From Byssochlamys sp. IMV 00236 (lineage: Eukaryota; Ascomycota; Eurotiomycetes; Eurotiales; Thermoascaceae): a DNA stretch of 22,450 nucleotides. The stretch lies in the NCBI GenBank assembly GCA_001931875.2, contig MSJH02000422.1, forward strand, positions 1 through 22,450. Reading direction: 5' to 3'. Numbering within the stretch: position 1 is the stretch's first letter; the number at the start of each line of letters is the position of its first letter. Below the pieces are notes generated by a model. It saw only the letters and a program-made list of their open reading frames with translations. It was not told the origin of the DNA and searched no databases. This document shows, in pieces, positions 9,763 to 18,284 of this stretch. Position numbers and translations under genes: made by a program.

Positions 9763-10840
9763 ATGTCATTTCAGTATCCCTTAATTCTCGACGGCGGTTT
9801 TGCAACAGAACTCGAAAGAACGTTTAACAAAGACTTGTCAGGTAAACAGATCTTTTTTCTATTTTGGCCTAGCGTTATACAAGTGTCAACGTGACCTTTT
9901 TAATAAAGGTAAACTGTGGTCAGCCAAGTGTTTAGAGGATGACCCAGAGGCAGTTAAAGTAAGTAAAAGAGAGAAATCAAGAAAGTTTTTTGTTTTGTAT
10001 AGTGACGACAAATAGTCTGTTCATAAATCATATTATGAAGCTGGGTCAAATATTGCTACAACTTGCAGCTATCAAGCATCGATCGAAGGGTTCTCTCAGG
10101 CGGGCTATACTCGTGATCATGCAATTGAACTAATGCACAAAAGCATATCTTTAGCTTGTGAAGCTAGAAAAGAATTTATTCAGGAACATCCTGAAAATAC
10201 GAGCCCAAAGCTAGTTGCCTTATCTATTGGTTGTTATGGGGCCATACTCGCGAACGGTGCCGAGTATACAGGCAACTATGGAGATACAAGTGTGGATCAA
10301 CTGGTTCAATTTCACAAAGAACGTCTATCTGTGTTCCTTCAATCCAAGGAAAGTAAAGTGGATTTTATTTTGTTTGAAACTATACCTTCGGCATTAGAAG
10401 CCCGTGCTATTGCAAGCATAGTATCCGATTTTGATCTATTGCCACCTGTGGCGGTTTCTTTCCAATGCCGATCTGATCATGACATTGCTGATGGTACACC
10501 GCTTCAAGATGTACTTGCGCTGTTTGATACAATCGATCATGTGTTTGCTACAGGAATCAACTGCACGAAACCACAGTTTATTGAGTCACTTATTGACATC
10601 ATCGTAAAGCATAACAAGGCACAAAATAGCCAAAAGGTACTCTTGCTTTACCCAGACGGTGGAGAAGTGTGGGACGCTGTAGCCAGAACGTGGGATACCT
10701 CCTGCAAACTACCTGAGGATAAATTTGGCTATTTAATGGCAAAATGTGTGGAAGAATATGGTCCACGTGTGATTGTAGGCGGATGTTGTGGAACTGGTTT
10801 TACTCACATCAGAAATTTAAAGTCGCACTTACATAAATAA
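9763..10840 (+). CDS. Homocysteine S-methyltransferase (Mht1/Sam4 family)
   Basis: Exons 9763-9841, 9909-9958 and 10016-10840, 317 residues, close to the roughly 325 of yeast Mht1 and Sam4. The N-terminal strand with LILDGGFATELE and the LWSAKCLEDDPEAV segment are typical of the family. So are GSNIATTCSYQAS and LFETIPSALEARAI. The zinc-binding cysteines lie in GINCTKP and VGGCCGTG near the C-terminus. The enzyme moves a methyl group from S-methylmethionine or S-adenosylmethionine to homocysteine to make methionine, in the cytosol. Exon 2 is only 50 nt, so the N-terminal third is easily lost in automated models; a start at the internal ATG at 10133 would remove the first barrel strands. It lies about 580 bp upstream of a sulfate permease on the same strand, a plausible sulfur-metabolism neighbourhood. 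Confidence 0.95.
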
Positions 10841-11422
10841 ATTCAATACTTGTTGATACAAACAAATTGGAAACAATGAAAAGGATGGCAATTCTTCACA
10901 TTATTGATCATATTACCAAACTAGGACTATTTAAGTCAACCCAAGGGGGTTGTCACACGCAACAGAAATAAGAAGGTATTGATGTCATATCTAGGGCAAA
11001 CGACCATTTCTATGCCTGGTAGTCGTTTCAGCCAAGATCAACATTACTCCTTTTTTCTTTTGAAAAGGTTAATGTATTTTAATATCAACTTGCTAATGTT
11101 GAGCTATTTTTTATGTAAATCAACGGCAAAAAGCATGAATAAAGAGTTTAAAAAAAGGCACAGTTTGAGAAATATAGGATGTATCATGGGAACTGTGCAT
11201 TTACCCGAATTGTTCAAGTTTGCCCTGTGTCAATAATTAATTTTGCTGTCCTTTTTTGAATCTTATCATTCCAATTGTCATTCATTGTCTGGGTTAAAAA
11301 AAGATTATAATTATTGCACTATTATCAGTTTTTTAAACTCTCTGATATATAATAAGCCTCCTCTCATTCATTCTTTTTCTTTTCTACTTTTTCATTGGAA
11401 CCAAGCAAGTTTCTCAGTCACC
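10841..11422. promoter_or_regulatory. Intergenic region and promoter of the sulfate permease
   Basis: About 580 bases between the methyltransferase stop and the permease start. It contains an 84-codon open frame (10982-11236) that I do not trust, because it resembles no known protein and has poor context. An 8-bp inverted repeat GCACAGTT/AACTGTGC lies at 11158-11165 and 11191-11198. A TATA-like TATATAATAA is near 11346-11355, about 70 bp before the ATG, followed by a T/C-rich leader. Confidence 0.5.
11346..11355 (+). promoter_or_regulatory. TATA-like element of the sulfate permease
   Basis: TATATAATAA about 70 bp upstream of the start codon, followed by a T/C-rich stretch. The position suits a fungal core promoter. 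Such AT-rich strings are common in this DNA, so support is modest. Confidence 0.35.
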
Positions 11423-13944
11423 ATGGCAATACTATACGCCGATACTCCACCGCCAAACTACTTGAATCAGTTCAAAGATCAAGTCAAGCAATTGCCTCAT
11501 CAAACTAGATCTTACTTTAGGTCTATGTTTCCTATCGTCGATTGGTTACCGCACTACAACTGGATTTGGCTCTCTGGCGATCTAACGGCCGCTGTCACGG
11601 TTGGCACATTGGTTATCCCTCAAAGTTTAGCTTATGGTAAAAAATGGCTACCTCTGTTTTTTTGACATGTCTCGGATTAACCAACTGAAATTAGCCAAGA
11701 TTGCTAATCTTCCACCGGTCTATGGGCTATATACTAGTTTTATAGGCGTTATCTCATATCCCTTATTTGGAACTTCAAAGGACATTAGTATTGGTAAATT
11801 TTTAGAAAAAGTCAAAAAATAATATATGCAGAAAATTTAATAATTCTGGTCTAATTCATTGTTTCACAGGCACAAGTGCTATCATGTCTTTACTTGTGGG
11901 GCAAATCATTACCAAATTTGTTACCACTTCACAGTACCTGTCAGGTGAATGGACAATGACGGATGCTGTTACTACACTTGCCTTGTTTGCTGGTTTCATC
12001 ACGATGCTCATCGGTCTTTTGCGTCTTGGTCCTTTGTTTTACTTTATTTGTCAGCCCGCGATTGCTGGGTTTATGGCCGGAAGTGGCTTAACGATCGTGA
12101 TCAACCAGTTTAGTAAAATATTTGGTGTTCCCGGAATCAACACCTCCGAAGCCCCTTATCTTGTCTTTGGTAAAACCTTGATCAACCTTAACCATTCTAC
12201 GATTGATGCTGCCTTTGGCCTTACATCCTTGCTCTACCTTTACGTGGTCAAGTACCTCGCCCAACATCTTATGCGTCGCTACCCACGTCACGGTCGCTTG
12301 ATCTTCTTTTTTAATACAAGCAGAAGTATTGTCGTCTTAGTCTTTAGCACACTCATTTGCTTCATGATCAGCCATTTTGGTCATTTCGAAAAGAGTCCTT
12401 TCAAGATCATCGGCGACGTTCCTGCAGGATTTGGCCATATTGGCACACCTACCATCAAACCAAGTCTCGTTGGCTTCTTTGGTTCGGACTTGATCGGTAT
12501 CGTCGTCCTTCTTGTCATGGAACACGGTGCAATCGCGTCAAGTCTGGGCAAGATCACGGATTACAAGGTCGATATGAGCCAAGAAGTGTTTACCATTGGT
12601 ATCGCCAATATCTTTGGCTCATTCTTTGGCGCCTATCCCGGTACAGGCGCATTCTCACGTACGGCTGTCATGTCCAAGTCAGGCACGCGTACGCCTCTCA
12701 CAAGCTTCTTTGTCGGTATTATCGTTGTCCTATCCATCTACGTCTTCACACCTGCATTTACATACATCCCCAACGCTTCATTGGCTGCCATCATTGCACA
12801 CGCCGTGTCAGATTTGATCTCTGGACCCACCGTCTGGAAAAGATTTTGGGACGTACATCCCACTGAACTCTTAATCTTTGCTTGTGCTTACATCATCTCA
12901 CTTTTCGCTCGTATTGACATCAGCGTTTACGTTCCTGTCGTTCTTTCCCTTGTAGTTCAGATCTATAGAACAACTCGACCCCAATACGCGTTCTTGGGAA
13001 GCCTCGATGACGATATACCTGTTGAAAAGCAGGATGAAGAAGCCTCAATCGAAAAACCCCTCTTGTACCCCATGGATCATCCTGTGCTCAAGCCCTACTT
13101 GCATCCAGTTGACCCATCTGTCATTTGCTTCCAACCTCAAGAAAACATTGTTTTCCAAAACGCTTCCTTTATCTTTGAAAAACTCATTGACATGGTCAAG
13201 AAGATCACACGACAAGGCAAACCCCTCGCAGAAAAAATTGGGGATAGACCATGGAATAATGTTGCATCTCCTGGCAAGGAACAAGAAAAGCCCCTGCTAA
13301 AGGCTATTGTGCTCGACTTGTCGGGCGTGCATCAGATGGATTTCACTGGTATGGAGACTCTCATGGATACTGCCATTGCTGTAGAAAGATACGTAGGTTC
13401 TCGTGTCTCTTGGTACATCGTCCCTGGCCTCTCTCCTCATGTTCGCAAGTGTCTGCTATTTGCTGGCTTTGGTACACAAAGAAGAGATGCAGCAACCCCT
13501 GGAAAGTTCTTGTCCGATCTGTCTTTTAAGAACTGGCACCCAGATGGTACCAAGGGCTGCTGTATGAAGGCACATCTGGAGGAAAAGGGTAAAGGTCGTG
13601 AAGAAGTCGTCGAGATTGAACAAGTGAATGAGAAACTGAAAAAGAAAGATCGTATTATTGGTTTAAAGATTATGAGCAAGTATCAAGAAGATGCCAGCTC
13701 TACCGATATTGTTTTACCCAGCAAGATAGATGAGTATGGTAAACCATGGTGCGATTGCTCTCTCAGTGCTGCCGACCTAGACAAGGTGTCAGTTGTTCAA
13801 GATAGATTTCCTTACTTTTTTGGTTCTCTTCACGATGCTATTAAGGCATCTGTAAGACAAAGGACTGAACAAGAACAAGACGTAGATAAAATAAGTGTCA
13901 TTTCTGACAAGGGATTAGGATCCTCATCATCTTCCAGTGATTGA
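11423..13944 (+). CDS. SulP-family sulfate permease with C-terminal STAS domain
   Basis: Exons 11423-11636, 11695-11793 and 11870-13944, 795 residues (yeast Sul1/Sul2 are about 860-890). After a cytosolic N-terminus the first membrane region carries the family signature: DLTAAVTVGTLVIPQSLAYA joined over intron 1 to KIANLPPVYGLYTSF. Many more hydrophobic segments follow up to about residue 460 (for example GPLFYFICQPAIAGFMAGSG and the GSFFGAYPGTGAFSRTAVMS loop), consistent with the 12-14 helix SulP fold. The C-terminal cytosolic part holds a STAS domain (about residues 520-740) with the core AIVLDLSGVHQMDFTGMETL near residue 585, interrupted by a charged Lys/Glu-rich insert. The protein imports sulfate with protons across the plasma membrane. 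The GC content of exon 3 is higher than that of its surroundings, as expected for a well-expressed gene. The ATG context (CACCATGG) is good. Confidence 0.96.
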
Positions 13945-14155
13945 TCTGTACATATACACACCCATTTATATATATATATATATTGCTAGTTTTTTTTTTT
14001 TACAAGGATTTATATTTAAATACCTAATAAATAGTTATAATGTAGATTATTTGATGGTATTCACCATAACATTAAACGTGTTTCATACGATGAATGCATA
14101 AAAGAACCCAATTTTTTATTTTTTTACTGTACAGATGAGCACATAAAATGCAAGT
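13945..14155. terminator. Convergent 3' flanks of the permease and the RRM gene
   Basis: The two genes face each other here. The stretch has a (TA) run near 13969-13982, a T run and several AATAAA-like strings (for example CTAATAAATAG near 14025-14035), suitable for polyadenylation. No gene seen. Confidence 0.45.
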
Positions 14156-15237
14156 TTAAAGATCGTCATATGTCGTAAGAGCTCTCTGAGGTATGGGCTC
14201 TAAAGGCTGAGCGTCATCTATAGGTTTGGATACCGGTCGACTTCTATCGTCAGTGTACATCGCCTCCTTTGCCATCAAGCCATCCTCGTCTTGCCAAGGG
14301 ACATTACCAAACCCTACTTTATTTCTTTCAGGTATCTTTGCTCGGTTGACTAGATAATATGAGTTATATATGTCAAGAAGGGGAATGTTTCATACCTTTT
14401 ATTTGCTTGGCACCAAATAACACACCATGCATATTTTTGATGGCTGCAAGTGCTGCTTCTTTCTTCTCAAAGGTAACAAATGCATAACTTTATAATGACA
14501 TTTTAGTAATGGTTATTTATCAAATGAAATACTTACTTCTTTCCTTCAGCCATGCGTATATCCTCAAGCGTACCAAAGCGAGAGAATGCGTCTCTCAATT
14601 GATCTGCTGTGATATTTTCAAGTTCTCCTACATATATCTTGTTGGAATAGAATTCTGTATCAAGGTATTGTGCTGCTTCAGAGTAAGGCTTAAGAAAAAT
14701 GGTTAGTCTAAGAGTTATCAATAAGATATGATAAATTACATCTCTGTTGCTTGAGTGATAATGACGGGGATGACTGTGATAATGGGATGATGATCTGTAG
14801 TTAGATCGATTGTGTCTAATGTGTCTACGATCGTAATCACTATCAGAATCATCCGAATATCGTCTATGATAAGATCGTCTAGGAGAAAGAGAAGAAGAAG
14901 AGGATCGTCGTCGACGGCGCTTGGAGTGGTATCTATCGTCTCTTCTGTGCATGTCGCGATCACTGTCAGATCTATCGTCATATTCTTTCTCTTCTGCACG
15001 TTCGCTCTTAAATTTCTCTCTGCGACGTTTTACTCTACCAAATTCATCCAATTCTTCTTCATCGCTTTCTGAATTCAACGATCTAAATTCAAAATGTTAA
15101 TGAATAATAAACAGGACAAAACAAAAAACTACCTTCTTCGATCCTCTGCTGCATAGTTTTTTCTTTTATCAAACTAAGAAATGATAAGTCAAGCGTACTC
15201 ATAAGCCTTTGTTTCTACTTACTGTTTCCTCTGACAT
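14156..15237 (-). CDS. RS/RD-rich protein with a single compact RRM (hnRNP C / Nab3 / NELF-E-like)
   Basis: Six exons on the minus strand: 15237-15223, 15173-15133, 15082-14740, 14688-14537, 14487-14396 and 14349-14156, giving 278 residues with every phase closing. The first exon is only five codons (MSEET). Residues 1-133 are acidic, then Arg/Ser/Asp-rich with many RR, SS and RD pairs. The RRM spans about residues 147-220: RNP2 is KIYVGEL and RNP1 is KNYAFVTF, restored exactly by splicing. The loop between strands 2 and 3 is very short, as in hnRNP C, yeast Nab3 and animal NELF-E. After the RRM comes IKVNRAK, a tail with VPWQDEDGL and YTDD, and the C-terminus LTTYDDL. It is nuclear by inference and should bind RNA in splicing or transcription control. 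I cannot name the orthologue; see the finding on NELF-E. Confidence 0.87.
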
Positions 15238-15404
15238 TATGCAAAATGGAACAGCTAAGAATTTTTTTTTTTGAAAAAGAAAAAAAAAAGAGAAAGGGTG
15301 AACAACACTTTTTCCTGATTGGACAATTTGTGACAGCTTGAGCAAAGAAAGCCAATAGCAATTTTGGGGATGATAGAAAAGAAGAGTGTAGTTTTATTAT
15401 TCGT

Positions 15405-16253
15405 TTACATTTCTTCAAGGTCATCATCGCTATCCATCAAATCCTCTTCAGGAAAGTCACCTACATTCACTTTAGTAGGACGAACAAATCCTCCGTACTT
15501 GTTGGGACAAGTAAAGTAACGAACACCTTGGACACTTCCATCATTTTTACCAAGAGGTTCATCATATTGAACACCCACCCATAAGCCAGGTTGAAACTGT
15601 GTTTCACCTACGAAACGAACAGTGCCTCGTCGTCTTACAGATTCATCGTCTACAATCACTTCACATCTGTCTCCAACTTTGATATGTTCTGCTGCTTCCT
15701 TGTAAGCTAACTCAATAGCTCGCTCTTTGGCGGCTGCCTCCTCTGAAAAACGGCCCAACTTGTTACGTTCCTTGAAAGCTCTAACGGTATCTAAGATGGA
15801 GATGGTTGAATTCTTGTCTTTCACCTTACATAAACTTTTCATACCTGATCTTTTGGTATACTCTTCTTCTGTCAGTTCAAATTTTTCAACGAGTGATACA
15901 TCTGTATACTGGTTCTTGATACGATGAGGATTGGTGTCTTTAACATACAGTCTCATATAATCTTCAACAGGGTATGCTCCTAGCATTTTATCTTCTTCAT
16001 CCAGTACACCCAACAGGCTATTTCCTTGATATAATTCAATTACTTGTGTTGAATAAGGAATACCTGTGATAGGCTCAAGCTTATACTATATACATAAAAA
16101 AAAAAGAGGAGCTCATCAGAAAAAACTACAACTGAAAATAAAAACACCTCTGTGTCAAACCTTGAGTTGGGAAATAGTGAGCCCTTTATCAAATCGCCTT
16201 TCAGTACTGACTTTCTCTTCAGAAGTATCGACAAACAAAGTAACAATGGACAT
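15405..16253 (-). CDS. Tubulin-folding cofactor B (UBL + CAP-Gly; S. pombe Alp11 type)
   Basis: Exons 16253-16161 and 16085-15405, 257 residues, the normal size for the family. A ubiquitin-like domain fills the N-terminal about 100 residues, with the characteristic TISQLKYKLEPITGIP spanning the intron. A helical linker follows. The CAP-Gly domain occupies about residues 165-240 (GLWVGVQYDEPLGKNDGSVQ, then YFTCPNKYGGFVRPTKV). The acidic C-terminus (SDDDLEEM) resembles the tail with which cofactor B contacts its own CAP-Gly and cofactor E. With cofactor E it takes part in folding and dissociating alpha-tubulin in the cytosol. The start is the first ATG and gives a complete first UBL strand (MSIVTLFVD). 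The gene shares a 226-bp divergent promoter with the complex I subunit gene at 16480. Confidence 0.95.
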
Positions 16254-16479
16254 TAGGAAATAGAAAAAGGAAGAAACAGCATGTCAAAAAGAAAGATAAT
16301 GACAGAAACTATAAAAAGTCCGCTTCTCAAAATAGTGCTTATGTGCGTGTGTGTACCTGAAGGGTTGTACAAAGGGCAAAATAAGTAAATCGCAGTCACA
16401 AGTAGACGTCATCACGACGACGGTTCAACTTTAGAAGGACCCACAATTTTTTCATTATTACTATTATTCTTGTATTAAA
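16254..16479. promoter_or_regulatory. Bidirectional promoter between cofactor B and the complex I subunit
   Basis: Only 226 bp separate the two start codons, so both promoters and leaders overlap here. A more GC-rich core (about 16388-16442, with ACGTCATCACGACGACGG near 16406-16423) is the best candidate for shared activator binding; it includes an ATF/CREB-like ACGTCA. The binding assignment is inference. Confidence 0.55.
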
Positions 16480-16798
16480 ATGTTCAGAGCCTTGAACCGT
16501 TTTGCTATTGAAAGACCAGTCATCTTTTGGTCATGCGTTCTTGGTGGAATTGGTAATTACATTTAGGTTTGAAATGAACAACTTTTTTAATCTTGTATTC
16601 TTCAGGCCCTGTCATGGTATTGACTGTACCCAAGATCAGACGTGAATACTTTGGTTTCAAAGGCTACGAACCACTTCCTATTACATATCCTCGTACGTTT
16701 TATAGCTTTCATATTTAGATATATGCTTATATTGATTCTTTATGATAGTCCCCAATCGTTCTCGTAACCCTCCTTCTGGATATGAAGACAGTGCATAA
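16480..16798 (+). CDS. NADH:ubiquinone oxidoreductase 9.5 kDa subunit (fungal NUO-9.5 / NDUFA3-like)
   Basis: Exons 16480-16552, 16606-16692 and 16749-16798, 69 residues. No exon is long enough to show as an open frame by itself, so simple ORF calling misses this gene. The protein is a short N-terminus (MFRALNRFAIERP), one membrane segment (about residues 14-33, VIFWSCVLGGIGPVMVLTVP), a basic KIRR stop, then the family hallmark YEPLPITYPLPNRSR. This pattern (ERP/EKP, helix, IRR, EP-P-TYP-P) is how I remember the fungal 9.5 kDa subunit of respiratory complex I. It would be a single-pass accessory subunit in the inner mitochondrial membrane. All three phases join correctly and the donors and acceptors are canonical. 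It diverges from the cofactor B gene. Confidence 0.88.
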
Positions 16799-17450
16799 TT
16801 GCATAGTTGATATAAATATACGCACACCACACACAACGCAACACACATTTATACAAGAATATATACAATCAAATGTACACATAACAGCGAAATAAAATAA
16901 AAACTATCAAACAAAGTATCGTTTATTGATACATGATAGCTTTTTTTTTCTTTCCTTTAAATAAACAATGTGCAATCTCTTTTTTATTTTATACAAACAC
17001 AAAAGAAGAAGAGACTCTTTGTTTATTATAATAGAACATATAGTCTTTTAGTGCTGTACTTATTCCAAGCAAGGTATTATTTATATATTCATGAGGATGT
17101 TACCCCCCAAGGATACTAACGATCAAAGATAAACATTAGTGGAGCACTTTTATATAAACAAACAGTGACTGCAAAGCATTACTTTTAATCTATACATTGT
17201 GTTGATTAAAACCATTGAGTAACAGTTAGAATAGCAAAAAGTGATCATCTTTGTAATTAACCAACCCTTTCTTCTTTGGTACGACAATTTGTCCATTAAA
17301 GTGATTATTTAAGCGGTATTTTTTCAATACAAACTTTTAATGTGTTGAAACCTTAATTTAATACAATTAAATGAACTTTCTCTCCATCTCTTTCTCTCTC
17401 TCTTTTTCTTCCTTTTTTTTTTTCCTTTCCTTTCCTCTTGTCTTGACTTT
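16799..17450. promoter_or_regulatory. Intergenic region upstream of the homeobox gene
   Basis: About 650 bases holding the 3' flank of the complex I gene (CA-rich stretch near 16823-16852) and the homeobox promoter. The last 75 bases before the ATG are almost pure T/C (about 17376-17443). No RNA gene or other coding frame recognised. Confidence 0.5.
17376..17443 (+). repeat. Polypyrimidine tract in the homeobox gene leader
   Basis: A nearly uninterrupted C/T run ending a few bases before the start codon. Pyrimidine-rich leaders are common near transcription starts in fungi and similar shorter ones precede other genes in this window. Confidence 0.7.
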
Positions 17451-17921
17451 ATGATTTCTGGAAATCAAAATATACCACAAGAATCATCATCATACAAACC
17501 ATTGCCTTTAAATATATCCTATCTATTATGCAATTCAGAGGAACCCAAGGATCATCGACACTGTGGAAGATTTCGCTGGATATATGAACATAACGAAACC
17601 TTCCGATTAGATCATCCAGATTCAGCCTATTCATCGTTTTATTCTAATAACAAACAAGTTAAACGAAGAAGGAGAAACGCCTCAAAGGATCAACTGAACA
17701 TACTCGAGAACGTGTTTCAAAAGACTCAGTTCCCGTCTGCTCGTCTAAGAGAAGAATTGGCAAATAAGCTTAATATGAGTCCGCGCGCGGTTCAGATATG
17801 GTTTCAGAACAAACGACAAGCTTTTCGAAAAGGGAAATATTGTCCCGTAAACATGAGTGCTGATAACAATAACAATAACAATAATAATAATAATAATAAT
17901 AAAGAAAGTACCTGTAAATAA
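17451..17921 (+). CDS. Small homeodomain transcription factor with poly-Asn tail
   Basis: Single exon, 156 residues, the only intronless gene here. The homeodomain covers residues 70-129: KRRRRNASKDQLNILENVF, then LREELANKLNMSPRAVQIW and WFQNKRQAFRKG. Using W117 as canonical position 48, the conserved L16, F20, F49, N51 and R53 are all present, and position 50 is Gln, which favours TAAT-type sites. The N-terminal 69 residues show no known domain but include an acidic, aromatic segment (FRWIYEHNETF). The C-terminus is about 12 Asn residues coded by AAT/AAC repeats. It is a typical (non-TALE) homeodomain, since no three-residue insertion is present. Target genes are unknown. The ATG follows a long pyrimidine tract and no upstream in-frame extension is likely. 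Confidence 0.93.
   Translation: MISGNQNIPQESSSYKPLPLNISYLLCNSEEPKDHRHCGRFRWIYEHNETFRLDHPDSAYSSFYSNNKQVKRRRRNASKDQLNILENVFQKTQFPSARLREELANKLNMSPRAVQIWFQNKRQAFRKGKYCPVNMSADNNNNNNNNNNNNKESTCK
17863..17901 (+). repeat. AAT/AAC repeat (poly-Asn) in the homeobox gene
   Basis: About twelve Asn codons, mostly AAT towards the 3' side, so the tract looks slippage-prone and may vary between strains. Confidence 0.85.
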
Positions 17922-18284
17922 CACTTTAAATAGCTTCAAGCGACTTTTATTGTAACTATTACTGTTTTATATACATTAAAAGATGGGGGGAAAAAAAAAA
18001 AGAAAAAAAAAAAGGCAAGAGAAAAAGTTACTACATACATACTTTGTTAATAAATAAAAAAAAAGCGGAAATAAAGGTATGAAGAGGAGGAAGGGGAACA
18101 TGATTAGGCGTTTACATGTGTAAATGTGTATGCGTGTGTATATGTATCTAGAATAATCTTTCTCCCTTTTTTTTTGTTTGTTTTTGTTGTAAGAAAAAAA
18201 AAAAAGAACTCTAAGTATATATATGTGCGTGTGTGTGTGTGTGGTGCATATATGAAAAAGTGATGTATATAATGTTGCTCTTTT
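17922..18284. terminator. Convergent 3' flanks of the homeobox and Rua1-like genes
   Basis: About 360 bases rich in A runs (17990-18012, 18055-18064), T runs and GT/TA repeats (near 18218-18243). Both flanking genes end here and their polyadenylation signals must lie inside. No coding or RNA gene seen. Confidence 0.5.

Noticed and set aside
9911..9919. AAACTGTGG, identical to the yeast Met31/Met32 core site
   Set aside because: It lies inside coding exon 2 of the methyltransferase (Lys-Leu-Trp), so the match is most simply explained by the protein sequence.
10982..11236. 84-codon open frame between the methyltransferase and the permease
   Set aside because: It has no recognisable motif and an AT-driven composition (many F/L/N/K). 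It overlaps the likely promoter of the permease, and such frames are expected by chance here.
12357..12866. 169-codon frame inside the permease gene
   Set aside because: Out-of-frame shadow of the SulP membrane domain; Arg/His/Cys-rich composition with no domain.
16405..16412. TGATGA-type C box on the minus strand in the divergent promoter
   Set aside because: No D box (CTGA) follows at a suitable distance on that strand and there is no terminal stem.
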